The notes under the pieces are model-generated. The model was given only the letters and a program-made list of their open reading frames with translations, made no database searches and was not told the origin of the DNA. A stretch of DNA of 64,000 nt from Aplectana chamaeleonis (taxonomy: Eukaryota > Nematoda > Chromadorea > Rhabditida > Cosmocercidae). Made by a program: the position numbers and the translations under genes. Below are positions 11,450 to 20,707 of this stretch, piece after piece (position 1 is the stretch's first letter; every line of letters starts with the position of its first letter). The stretch lies in NCBI GenBank assembly GCA_029168955.1, contig JAPDOI010000417.1, positions 1 to 64,000 on the forward strand, given 5' to 3'.

Positions 11450-11666
11450 AGTGTATTGTGAATATTGCGAACGGTTTTTCTGTTGAATTCAGTTTGCGCA
11501 CGCCTGTACTTTCTCATCAATCACCTTTGAGAACCTGATGTTTCAAAAATCGATGTTCAGATATGATTTGAACGCAAACAAAACTGTTCACAAAGTTTGT
11601 AGTCTCGGACTTGCATTAACACACGTACTACCGTACGAGGATCTACTGACTATGCCGAAAACTCAC

Positions 11667-11757
11667 CTTTGGAACGAATGAGTCCATGATGCCAGTTGGG
11701 ATTCCCATCAGGTGCAGTTCAGCTTGGATGATGGAGGTCACTTTCGTGTTGGGACCA
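11667..11757 (-). CDS. START-domain protein (StARD4/5-like), exon with C-terminal part of the fold
   Basis: A 91-nt exon between a TTTGTAG acceptor and an AAAG|GTGAGT donor. It enters in phase 2 and leaves in phase 0. The translation begins GPNTKVTSIIQAEL and ends GIPTGIMDSFVPK. This matches the START-family segment in which a polar turn is followed by a lipid-cavity strand, then 'DL.G.iP...vDs...P' (known from StARD4/5/6). The START fold binds sterols or phospholipids in a hydrophobic tunnel and works as a soluble carrier in the cytosol. The intron to the preceding exon is only 57 nt, typical of nematodes. Confidence 0.8.
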
Positions 11758-11814
11758 CTACAAACGCTTGAAATAATGAATCAATATCACCGTAGGAATG
11801 AAAAAATCAATAAC

Positions 11815-11920
11815 CTGGGCGAAATGAGTAGGAGCGAGGGATGAGTATGTACACGGACGATTCCTTCACGAAGTGGTGCTGAAGGATGTGCGACGCTGAC
11901 CATCACCACCGATCGAGCTC
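11815..11920 (-). CDS. START-domain protein, central exon
   Basis: A 106-nt exon, entering at phase 1 and leaving at phase 2 into the 11,757 exon through a 57-nt intron (together they make a Ser codon). The translation contains VSVAHPSAPLREGIVRVHTH and then PSLLLISPS. This corresponds to the START pattern 'v.HP..Pp..GfVR...hP.....P', where the invariant Arg sits in the lipid tunnel. The acceptor is TTTCAAG|GAG. A second AG three bases on would also keep frame, giving GARS or ARS at the junction. The upstream intron is 4.9 kb and full of transposons. Confidence 0.8.
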
Positions 11921-12204
11921 CTTGAAAGAATTACATACTGCTGAAGCCCTAGGCGAACCATCGTCTTTACAACTTTTTGGAGGTTTACATATGAAAAGCC
12001 CTAATTCAGTACTGAAAGCCCACAAAAATTGCGTGCGACCGTTTCTGAACTCTGGTTCTACAGTTTTCTCACTATACAAGAAGAGAGATTTCGACTTGTT
12101 TTCCTTGCGTTGCGTAATGAACAGGACACAAGTATTTTCCCTACCAAGTCTGCTAAGTAGAAGAAACAATAATCTCGTAATGGCGTCTTTTTCTCATTTC
12201 TCTA

Positions 12205-14187
12205 TTGCGTATCACGTACAAGGCTTTGGAACGTATCATTCTTGAACGACTCATCAAACAACGACAAGAAACGACCAAGGAGGAGCAAGCTGGTTTCTGC
12301 CCTGGAAGATCAACCAGTGACCAAGTGTTTGTCGTGAGAAGAGTAATCGAATCGTGGCAGCCGGAACATTCAGAAGCGGGCCATTACAGCTTGCTTTTTG
12401 GACTTTCAGAAGCCGCCGCGTTCTAAACTCTCCTCATCGTGATCGATTGCTCTCAACGCTCTGCGAGCAGATGGAGTCGGAAAAGTAATGTTTGCGGTTG
12501 CAATCGAGGACATGAACAAGGAGGAACAACAGCAGCAGTTCGTACACCTGTCGGAATTTACGTCCAGCTTTCGGGGTGAAAACAGAAGTAAGGCAAGGAG
12601 CCGTAGCAGGACCTTTTCAGCTTTCAGCTTCGCCGTTGATGACATCGCCATGCGTAGAGTTGCCAGAACAGTTTCGTGCGGTTGTGATCCTAACACCATC
12701 AGGACGCTACCTTGTCGACTTGGAGTACGCCGAGCGACGTTGGAGTTATTCGCTTGAAACTTAAATTAACGCAAAACTGCAAAGGATTGTGAACCTCGTT
12801 TCGAAGTATGCCGCAGCCTGAACTTCGTCTTCGATCCCGACAAATGCGAAGCAGAGTGTGGGTCTCTCAAGAAGCCTTCAACTGGAGTTTGTGTGGACCG
12901 GACAGCGTATTATCGAACTACAATGGTGGACGATTTCTGTTATTTGGGCTGTTTGCTGAGAAGAACGATCGATGGTAGTTATGCAGCGGATATTCAACAA
13001 CGATGTGCGAAAGCTACGTCTGCATTCAATTCTCTAACCAAGTTATTGTGGTCTACCTCCATCGCGGAGGAAGTTAAAGGCAGTGTCCACGATAAAAAAC
13101 CATGTCTGATTTTTTGGTGGAGATCGGCAATTGTGGGGCCTAGGGCAACCCTAACGTTGAAAAAACTTTGAAGAAAAAATTAAGCTCGGAACGGTCCCCT
13201 ATGGCCCCGAGGAGTTGGACACCCGTCAGCTCATCACCCCAGATGCACTTTCCACGCCCACCGACGGCTGAACAAATGAATGGTCGAGATTGGCCCAGAG
13301 ATGAGCGATGGTTTTCCGATCAAAAGCTCCGTTCTTCCCTTTATTCCCAACTTTCTCTCTTTACTCAGGGTCAATACTCTGCATAGATCGGCAGCAAAAG
13401 ACGGAAGTTACAAGCCTCGGACAACTCGTCCACCATGCTTCCTTAGCTCAATATTTGAGGGACCATAACTTCGTTTCCAGAAGGTCTTGTACGATTCCAA
13501 AAACATCATCGGAATCAGCATGGGACCGTCTTTAAGATAGGCGGAAAAGCAGAAAAACGATTCTTATCGTGAACACTGCCTTTAAGTTGCGCGTCTACTT
13601 ATCCGCTATTCGCCCTATCATGATGTACGGATCGGAGACGTGGGCAGCACCGAAAACGCAGATGGAAAGGTTGGATTGCACGGAGAGGAAGCTTTTTAGG
13701 CGTTTGCTTGGATATTTCTGGCCGCGTGTATGCCATAACGAAGACCTTTACAAGGAAATCGACGCAGTACATCAACGCTTGACGCTACGAGGAGGTGCCA
13801 GCATTTCTAGCAACGCCATCTCAAGCAGCAATGGCAAGTCGACTTCGGCTGCTCGGGCATATACTAAGAAAAAGAGACGCCGGGTCGTCTCGTATAACAC
13901 GCTTTAAAAATGCTTCCCAAATCCATGTACTGGGAAACGGCCACCTGGGCGTAGGCGAAAGCTCTGGACGGATGTGGTTAAAGAGGATTTGAAGTCACTC
14001 GGCATCGAAAGACAGCTCAGGCGCAATGTTCCGTTTTGCAGGAAATGGAATAGCGACAGCTAGATGGAATGTGTTCAAATTGTGGCTGAAGACCGTGAAA
14101 AATGGACACGGCTGACTACTAGGACGGCACACCTCGGTGAAGATGCGGAATGACCGCGTCAGGCGAAGGCCAGCTGATCAAGTCAAG
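12205..14187 (+). pseudogene. RTE-type non-LTR retrotransposon, 5'-truncated reverse transcriptase remnant
   Basis: Plus-strand blocks in several frames are colinear with the reverse transcriptase of RTE/BovB-type retrotransposons common in hookworms. An N-terminal RT block has YKALERIILERL, then EEQAGFCPGRSTSDQVFVVR (12,217-12,345). A palm-region remnant with 'VRQGAVAGPF' and a degraded 'LEYA' catalytic box (YAxx Asp replaced) lies near 12,585-12,730. A C-terminal region has DDFCYLGC, QQRCAKATSAFNSLTK, then RPIMMYGSETWAAP, LDCTERKL and RRLLGYFWPRVCHN. The tail ends near AGTCAAGTAAAT. Frameshifts and stops are numerous and the endonuclease domain is missing, so the copy is dead. It lies antisense in an intron of the START-domain gene and is interrupted by the TTAA MITE at 13,074-13,585. 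Confidence 0.9.
13074..13585. mobile_element. TTAA-flanked MITE (AGGCAGTG family), copy 2, inserted in the RTE fragment
   Basis: TTAA occurs at 13,074-13,077 and 13,582-13,585. The TIRs are AGGCAGTGTCCACGATAA and TTATCGTGAACACTGCCT. The host retrotransposon frame reads E-E-V-K up to the left TTAA and continues L-R-V-Y-L after the right one. Removing the element plus one TTAA therefore leaves the flanking frame continuous, which proves both the insertion and the TTAA target duplication. Length is 504 bp without the duplications; there is no transposase. Confidence 0.9.
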
Positions 14188-14223
14188 TAAATCGAATGGC
14201 GTTCGAGCTTTGCACCGGCAGAG

Positions 14224-14504
14224 TTAAAGTGTGCCCGAATGAGAATGGCGGCCCACGCGGCCGGCGTACTCGGCAGGAGGCCGTCGCATGTGTCGCCCTC
14301 GGACGAGTATTGGATTTCAACGACGTCCGTCCCCTCTCCCACTGATTGATCGGCGCAGTGCTTGCTGCCAGCCGGTGCCGGCCACGTTCGTGGTCGATGG
14401 CGGTGGGGACTTTTCGCATGCTCGTCCGAGAGCGGCGAACGCGGCGGCCGCCTGCCAAGCACGCCGGCAGCATGGGCCGCCATTCTCATTCGGACGCACC
14501 TTAC
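14224..14504. mobile_element. GC-rich fold-back MITE, about 280 bp
   Basis: The arms at 14,224-14,305 and 14,418-14,504 share CCGAATGAGAATGGCGGCCC, CCGGCGT, TTGGCAGG-like sequence and CTCGGACGAG. The left end is TTAAAGTGTGCCCG and the right end CGGACGCACCTTA, so a TTAA-like target is possible but imperfect. Several overlapping open frames over this element are by-products of its symmetry. Confidence 0.7.
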
Positions 14505-14916
14505 TCTCAGTGCATCGAATTTTTTCATGATGGTTCCAACCGGAACTCGAGAAAGTAGTATCAAAATCAGGATTCCAGTGGCAAAAGCGCGTGTCAGATC
14601 TGAGTTCTCTCCTGTTAGTGCGTATTAAGTACCGCGTTATCCACGTAGATTCTTACGGGTTCGCGTAATGAATAAATATATAAATAATAAAATGACTTAA
14701 CATTGTTCAAAAACGCCTGATAGGCGATACTTACAGACGACTACTGTGCTGCGTACATGCTCCCGCTGCAGAGTAAGCGAGCGTGCAGCCGCTTCTTTGG
14801 CGCGGCGCCAACCTTACAGGAGAGAGTGAAGCGCGCCCCAAGTCCGCAATGGCGGTGTACAGACAACAGTAAAATACCAAGAGTGTGTCCAACTACTCCA
14901 CGTATACGGCGCTGGA

Positions 14917-14960
14917 ATGACGCCCTGGGTTTCGATGGCTCAGATTTCTCACTTGCACAA
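14917..14960 (+). CDS. Candidate plus-strand gene, first recognisable exon
   Basis: An ATG-started frame (alternative in-frame ATG at 14,935) of 14 codons plus 2 nt ends at a strong donor, AA|GTAAGT. It joins by a 60-nt intron to 15,021-15,130 in matching phase. The residues from the second Met are MAQISHLHN. The frame is open upstream to about 14,830, so the true start could differ or lie in an earlier exon. The protein is not recognised. If real, it is nested in antisense within the START-domain gene intron. Confidence 0.35.
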
Positions 14961-15020
14961 GTAAGTTTCCCATTTTTTTTCCATGTGTCTAAAATGTTTT
15001 CTTTTTCTATCCTGCTTCAG

Positions 15021-15130
15021 CGAGGAGTTTTCGCGAATCATTGGCTTTGGGTCTGCCATGGGTCAGATGAGGGAAACTAATCGTGAACTCGGTCATTCAC
15101 CAGCCAAGAGTGGAAAATGTCAGCATAAAG
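15021..15130 (+). CDS. Candidate plus-strand gene, second exon
   Basis: A 110-nt stretch between a textbook acceptor (CTGCTTCAG) and a donor (AAAG|GTGAG). It enters in phase 2 and leaves in phase 1. The translation begins EEFSRIIGFGSAMGQM and continues RETNRELGHSPAKSGKCQHK, a hydrophilic low-hydrophobicity segment with no family that I recognise. No downstream exon with matching phase was found before 17 kb. Splice sites and composition support coding, but no homology does. Confidence 0.4.
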
Positions 15131-15662
15131 GTGAGATTTTCACTAATCCACTCGCCTGTTATCAAATATGCGTATTTGGGATGAATTTGTGCGTTTAAAA
15201 ATCATCTGGTGTTTCCCACGAATGGTTTTTTTTTCATATTTAATTATAAAATTTCTGATTTCTGACGTATTATATGGTACATCTAAAGAGATTCAGACGG
15301 ATTCAATCAAAAAACAAGAAATAGCGAGTGGCAGCCAAAATTTAGTTTAGGGAGTATAGAAGATTATCAGAAAGCAATCAGATTGTCTGGCAAGAATGTA
15401 GAATACATTGGAGGGTGGAAAAAAAGTTCTTGAAACGGAAAATTGCAAATCTAGTTTGGCGGACCTTAGAAGACAGAGAAAAAAGTTCGAAAATAGGCAG
15501 AAAACAGAACTTTTCCAGAAATCAGTAGTGTTCAGCATACAATATCGGAGATTTCCGCAGAATCGAGCTTTCACTACATTTTTTACGTGATAAATGTCTT
15601 CTTTGCACCGATTTCCAACCCAGTAGTTTGCAAGGGCAGGAAGTGTAGTCGTCCAAAAAAAG
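15131..15662. other. No gene recognised
   Basis: AT-rich DNA lying within the START-gene intron. Open frames of 60-111 codons on both strands are low-complexity Lys/Phe-rich shadows. Confidence 0.4.
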
Positions 15663-15819
15663 CATATAACGTCGGCGTGCATCCGGAAGAGACTTTGCGT
15701 TCCTCATCGGAGGTTGGCGCAAACTCGGTGTCACATGCTATAACATAGGTGCACCGAGTTTGCGCCAACCTTCAACACTGAACGCAAAGTCTCTTCCGGA
15801 TGCACGCCGACGTTATATG
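15663..15819. mobile_element. Near-perfect palindromic MITE, 157 bp
   Basis: The arms (15,663-15,730 and 15,752-15,819) share AACGTCGGCGTGCATCCGGA, AGAGACTTTGCGTT, GTTGGCGCAAACTCGGTG. The loop is about 21 bp (TCACATGCTATAACATAGGT). The same family forms the host palindrome of the hAT-like element at 55,416-58,588; partial relatives are near 0.7 kb and 28.45 kb. Such a palindrome could form a cruciform or a hairpin RNA. Confidence 0.85.
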
Positions 15820-15857
15820 TACTCTGTCCTAAATGGTCGGCCATCGGAGAGTGCGAA

Positions 15858-16320
15858 GAAGTAGCGCTTCCTCTGCGTCTCTGACGAGCGCGCAGCGTAC
15901 GCGACGCAGCGTCTGCCTTCCCGTAGTCCAAAAAAAAAACAGAACTTTTTGATTTTTCTAGTGTATTCATTTTTTTGCTTACTTCATTTTTTTGCGTTAT
16001 TTACGCCCAAAATGCTTGTGATACTTGTTCTTGATGCAGATACTCTCTACATGGCGTAGTCTGTTCCAGGATAAGGGTAACGGCTAACTTGGAGGGTCTG
16101 GCTCGATGCAAACGAGCAGCTTCACGATGTGTGCGGTAGTTACGGTTACCATCGCGTCTGACTGCAGTCTGCATTGAGTAGAAAGAAAAATTGAGTAGAA
16201 AGTTATGAATATGTGAAAATCGAAGAATTCCGCGTTTGTAGAGTACCGTAAGGCAGATGCTGCGTCGCGTACGTGATTCCCTACGTCGCGTGTTCGTAAG
16301 AGACGCAGAGGTAGCGCTCA
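15858..16320. repeat. Spaced inverted repeat (about 75-bp arms)
   Basis: 15,858-15,930 and 16,243-16,318 are reverse complements with some mismatches. Shared blocks are CTCTGCGTCTCT, GTACGCGACGCAGC and ATCTGCCTT. About 310 bp separates them. Probably a fold-back element with unrelated filling; it includes a CA/GT-rich tract at 16,380-16,440 just outside. Confidence 0.6.
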
Positions 16321-16813
16321 ACACCGCGAATAGTAGTGTGTTCTCTATTTCTAAACCAAAGTTATTCCAGTCCTTCGCTGGCGTGTGCGCGCGTGTGCAC
16401 GCGTGTGCTGCGTCCTCATTCCCCCCCACACACACACTCTCTCGCTGTCTATACCCTCGTTCCGCGCACGCTCGCGTAGAAACACATTCATTTTCATCTC
16501 GACATAGAGGGTTTGGACTTCGCTTTTATTCAACAATGCTTTTGAGGAATTTATCGATTTCCAAGGGGTGAGCATTCAACCGATCGCGTCGCGTACGCAT
16601 GCGAATGAAACACGTCACTTGAAGTACGATGCAAACTCAATCATTATTCATAATGGATGCGCTGGAGGTTGCATTATATCAAGGAAAAAGTGAAAAAATG
16701 AGGCGAAAATCAAAAAATAAAAGTGAATAAAAGAGAGAATTCGAGTTTGGATAGTTTATTGCAACGGAAAAATGGCCTGATTTCTAGATAAGTTCTAAAT
16801 TTAAAAGGCGCAC

Positions 16814-16916
16814 CAGTTTCGGAATCAGTGGCAAAACGGCAAAGATCCACTGCATCTCTGGCAGACACTAGACCCATTAGGCGGGGTTTGGTATCGTGCC
16901 GAATCACAGATGTGTC
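16814..16916 (-). CDS. START-domain protein, exon with the SARDAVDL motif
   Basis: A 103-nt exon entering at phase 0 after a CTTTACAG acceptor and leaving at phase 1. The residues start DTSVIRHDTKPRLMG and continue LVSARDAVDLCRFATDSETG. This matches the START signature 'd..v.r......mgliSPRDFvDl' that precedes the central strands; Ser-Ala-Arg-Asp replaces the usual Ser-Pro-Arg-Asp. The donor is weak (CTG|GTGCGC), but the phase agrees exactly with the next exon at 11,920. The preceding intron is 135 nt. The open frame reads through into that intron, which is why a naive scan shows one 143-codon ORF. Confidence 0.8.
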
Positions 16917-17051
16917 CTGTAAAGGCCTGCATTTGACTGAAATTTCTCGACAAATATCTCTTTCTCGTGCGAATACTGTATGTGCCGTATAACCGAGAAT
17001 CTTAAATGCCCTCAAGGAATGAAAGAAGTTATTCATGCGAATAAGCAAAAC

Positions 17052-17141
17052 CTCTCTGATCCGAGCAATTAGTGGAGTCCCGTCGGACTGGCTGTCCCAT
17101 TTGGAACGATGGACTCCTTCTGGGTGAATCATGATTGCCAC
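17052..17141 (-). CDS. START-domain protein, exon with the KWD motif
   Basis: A 90-nt exon, phase 0 at both ends, between an AATTTAG acceptor and a GAG|GTTTTG donor. The residues begin VAIMIHPEGVHRSKWDSQSD and finish GTPLIARIRE. This is the START-family region 'v...i.P....R..WD........i..i.ed', in which the Trp-Asp pair is among the most conserved positions. The Met inside it (17,132) is not a likely start, because the upstream exon at 20,585-20,707 supplies the preceding START strand in frame. Confidence 0.75.
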
Positions 17142-17279
17142 CTAAATTAGGTAGTTGGAAATGGTGAAATGAAAATCTTTAAATTGTCTTCAACTTCAGT
17201 TACATCACTCATGATCTGATTGTCATGAAAGCCTCGCCAGTCTGACCGGTCTCGAGCCTCGTTCAACGTCGGACGCCGC

Positions 17280-17570
17280 GACTTTAATCGCAACGTGCAG
17301 CGATCACGTTGCGATATGAGAGAACGCTCCGACATTGCGTTTCGAGGAGTGCAGTTTCGAGTGACAATTTTATGATTGACGGGCACTTGTTATTGTCTTC
17401 TTGTGAAAATGCTTGCATCAACGTGAGGTCTCTATCAGAGTTCCATCGCCGTTCGCTGCGATATCGTGCTCCAAATGGGAATCGAAGTGCGGCGCGATCA
17501 CAATCGATACTCATAATTATCGTGTTACCGCGTCGCACGGCGATCGAACTCTGGAAGAGGCTCTATGGCT
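17280..17570. repeat. Inverted-repeat element with CGATCG-rich ends
   Basis: Contains a GCGCGATCACAATCGA / GTCGCACGGCGATCGAACTC segment that recurs at 20,825-20,940 (GACGCGATTTCGATCGACGC, GCGCGGCGATCGAACCTTG). Local inverted symmetry is visible around AACGTGCAGCGATCACGTTG. Non-coding. Confidence 0.45.
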
Positions 17571-18939
17571 GACTACGAACTACTCCATACACTCAAGCCA
17601 TGTTTTGACTACATCGCTGCTGTTTTTCATCGCAGCGATTTTGCATCCGCTGCTGCAGCGATGTAGCAGCGGCAGCGATTCTGTTCATAGTGCATAGCCT
17701 CACGGATGATCGAAGAAATTCAATCAGTCAGTGAAATCAATGGCTGGTAGTTATCAATAACACTTTTCGTCTCGTGAACACTGATCTTGTCATGTGAAAT
17801 AGTCAACGTTCACTAGACGAAACGTGTCATTCGCTGCCATTATGGCAGCGATGGAGTGATGATCAGTGACCATCGAGAATCGTTCCTCCAGCAGCGAAGC
17901 AGTAAAACATAGGTTTTCGCCGCCGCGACCCAGCGATGTAGGACGTTTGCCACGAAGCGATCACAATTGGAGCGCTTTCCATTACGCACGATGAAAAGGA
18001 ACAGCTGTCTCTCGCATGGCCGCAGCGACCAAGTGCAGTCAAAACATACTGGTAAACGTTACTACCTGCGGTTAAGTAGCGAGTATATGTAGGGGTTACG
18101 GTACTGTAGCAGTTTGCAGCGGTGCGTGCAGTCGCAGCGTCCGACTTTGAACTGGGTTTCAACTTTTGTGAAAACCCGGAAAAATTTAGTCTCGTGAAGT
18201 GGTTCGAAATTTCTATTGCTTTAAAAGGACCAGTGACACAAAAATTTCCAGATTTTGTGAAGCTTTCGAAAGGAAACTATCTTTGTTTGGAGGAATGGAC
18301 GAAAATCGATACAATTTCATCTCGAAAACTTGAACATTTTTGAATTTTCGAATGGTTCGAACCCTCTGATTTTTGTAACTGTACCTCGAGCGGTGTGCGA
18401 TTTGGAATTATGCCTTCGTATCGGAACATGTTGTTCTCAGTGACACTGCAACGCATCTTCCACACATTGCCATTTTTCTAGATAGAAATTACAAATTATT
18501 ATATTGAAAAGCTACGAAAAAAGTTCAAAAAACAAAAATAAATAAAAATCAAAAATAACAAAAATCGGAAAAAAAGCTTAGCTATGAACAACGAGCCATT
18601 TGTTTGGAAAATTTCAAAGCTGTGACAGAGAGGGAGTTAGGCCGGTTCATAGGAAGTTCCTCTAGATAAAACCAGGCGGAATCGGCCATACCTTTGAACT
18701 CTTCAGAATCTAGCACAGCATCTTCAGCTTTCTCGTCCTTGCAGAATGCTTTTTTCGAAAACAGACGACAAAATCTTACAGAGGAGCTACTTTCAGTCAG
18801 CTCGGCCATTCCAAATGAAATGTACCTTTCCAGAACCGTTTTGGATACAGAATTCAAGTACGCTCTTCGCAGCTGTCTAAAACTACTCTGAAGAAAGTTG
18901 TAGGCGTTTTTAGAAGCCTCGCGGCAAGATAAGGAAATT

Positions 18940-19870
18940 TAAAAGGCGGTTTCCATTTTTTCAAAGATTTTGCTCAAAACTCGTTAAGAGGGGTAGTCTA
19001 CGCCACAGAACACGCATCGGCTTAACGAAATTTTTAGGTTTGCAGTAGGGTACGGTTGGTGCCATGCCACTTACAAGGGACCACTTTGAACAAAAAATGA
19101 AATTTCGAAAAACGGTCTTTTGAGAGTTGTAGAGGGCGTAAAAATAAACAATTTAAGATTGCGGTAGGTAAAATGCCATTCAATGCACCCTAACCTGACG
19201 AAATCCGCTAAAAAACAGGAAACGGACCTCAGATTCGTGTTCAGCGTCCCAACTTATCCCCTGGGGCTGAGTTTGGGCGAAAAAAATTTCGACCTCTGAA
19301 CCCCTAAAAATGGCCTTGAGCTTCTTACCTCATGGGGCTCCAAAGGTCGAGAAAAAACTTAGGACTCAAACTCCGCTTTCGGAGATTATTTAAAGTGCTC
19401 ATAACGAATCTGAGGTCAGTTTATCGATTTTCGACAGATTACGGTAGATTACGGTGGGTATACGGTAGTTGGGTCAAAGTCTCAGAATTGACTCAAAATT
19501 TCTGAACGGGGGTTAATCGGGGTGCTGAATACGAATTCGATGTTCACTTGTCAATTTTCAAATTATTAAGGTAGGTTTAGGCCCTCTATGTCATGACAAC
19601 TACCGTAAACTACAGTTAACCTCAGAATTTCGGCAAACGACCTCTAGATTCGTGTTCAGCAGCCTAGATTACCCCTACATACAAGTTTTGAGCCGAATCC
19701 GAAAATTTTCTTTGAGCCACCCTAAAACTTCCTTGATGGGTACCCTTGCCTTGTCGCGAGGCTTGGAAAAACGACTATAACTTCTTTTTATAAAAGCTTC
19801 TCTACTTTTCAGAGAAGCTGCGGAGAGCATACTCGGATTCAACGTCCAAAATGGCACCAGAAAACTACAT
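18940..19870. mobile_element. Diverged TACGGTAG-family element
   Basis: Shares AGATTACGGTGGGTATACGG, the CGTTTCCTGTTTTT-type block, GTTTACGGTAGTTGTCATGA-like sequence and a right part with TACCCTTGCCTTGTCGCGAG with the elements at 10,088 and 24,087. The terminal repeats are eroded. Non-coding. Confidence 0.6.
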
Positions 19871-20391
19871 TTAAACCAGAATGGCCAGGCTGAATAAAAG
19901 TAGTTATCTTGTAAGATGCGTTTTCAAAAGAGTGGTTCTGTTCTACACCAAATTTTGGAATTGATAACGAAACACTTTTCTTGAGTCTTCGAGCCATGCG
20001 CTAAAGTATTAGGTTGCTCCAATGGATTTTGTAGTATAGGTAAACCCACTTCTGTTTACAACAATTATTTCTAAAAAGATTGATCATTGATCAAGGAGCA
20101 AGTCCACGAAGTTTCATTTTGTCCGAACTTTTTTCCAGCGTCATATATCAAAATAAGTCCCCTAAAGTGTTTCTCCGATTTAAGGACGGTTTTTCTGTAA
20201 CACATGTGGGGGAGAAGAGTAAGGGTAATCTTGATATTCTAGAAATTGTCGAAATCTCGGAATTTCTATAGTTTCTAACATTGATGTGAACCGTTCTCCG
20301 TTTATATCACGTTACCTCTGCGATATAAGAAAAGAGGTATAAAAAACAAGAGACACTGTTAAAACTCAAAATAAGTAGCCATAATGCAGTA

Positions 20392-20466
20392 ATGAACCCA
20401 CAGTATTCGAACCATCTTTCAATTGCTTCGTAATCCAACGCCTGACCGACTAAGCCACGGTGTGCT
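20392..20466 (-). pseudogene. tRNA-Arg(ACG)-like pseudogene or tRNA-derived SINE head
   Basis: The minus strand contains TGGCTTAGTCGG (matches the A-box consensus TRGYNNAGNNGG), a plausible D arm, an anticodon-like loop TTACGAA (anticodon ACG), and GGTTCGAATAC (B-box-like) at the right spacing. The 3' side of the anticodon stem, the T stem and the acceptor stem do not pair properly and no CCA-side match is visible, so it is a degenerate tRNA copy or a tRNA-derived SINE promoter, not a functional tRNA. Confidence 0.6.
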
Positions 20467-20584
20467 GATAGTTCACCTCGACTATCGCATTGCAGTGATC
20501 GGTGGTTTGAATGCAACGAGCATTGTTCAGGGGATCGATAAACAAGTCAGAACTTCAGAACCTAGCTAGATTTCATCCTCAAAC

Positions 20585-20707
20585 TTTTAGGAGAACCTTT
20601 TCAGATGATTTCAAGGCCACTGTATAGCTCGCATTTGTGCTACGTCCTCCCAATCCAACGTTCTGAGTTCTTTCCTTTTTTGATAGTTTTTGATCTACCC
20701 GTGAGGA
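20585..20707 (-). CDS. START-domain protein, most 5' exon recognised
   Basis: A 123-nt exon (41 codons, phase 0 at the 3' end) after a TTTCACTCAG acceptor, ending at AAAA|GTTTGA. An alternative donor ten bases earlier (AAG|GTTCTC) would also keep frame. The residues end STNASYTVALKSSEKVLLK, matching the START pattern 'Y.v.......ev...i' immediately before the 'P....R..WD' exon. The part before it is Lys/Ser-rich and weakly conserved, as in other START domains. The intron side upstream is repeat-derived (it matches 19,080-19,150). The N-terminal exon with the start codon was not found. Confidence 0.55.

Larger units (their letters stand above)
11921..16813 (-). other. 4.9-kb intron of the START-domain gene
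   Basis: Inferred from the matching phases of exons 16,814-16,916 and 11,815-11,920. It contains, in order on the plus strand, the RTE retrotransposon fragment with its MITE insertion, a GC-rich fold-back element, a possible plus-strand exon pair, and the 15.66-kb palindrome. Confidence 0.6.
17142..20584 (-). other. 3.4-kb intron of the START-domain gene
   Basis: Joins exons 20,585-20,707 and 17,052-17,141 (phase 0). It holds a CGATCG/GCGACG-rich inverted-repeat element at about 17,280-17,570, CAGCGATG-rich repeats at 17,600-17,960, a diverged TACGGTAG-family copy at 18,940-19,870 and the tRNA-like sequence at 20,392-20,466. Confidence 0.5.

Noticed and set aside
14178..14564. Overlapping Arg/Ala-rich ORFs on both strands
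   Set aside because: They come from the GC-rich palindromic MITE at 14,224-14,504; symmetry creates mirrored frames.
16380..16440. Possible regulatory Z-DNA-forming GT/CA tract
   Set aside because: Short, imperfect GTGTGCGCGC/CACACAC stretches; nothing ties them to a promoter.
16710..17141. 143-codon minus-strand single-exon gene
   Set aside because: The frame reads through two introns; START motif spacing shows that 17,052-17,141 and 16,814-16,916 are separate exons with a 135-nt intron.
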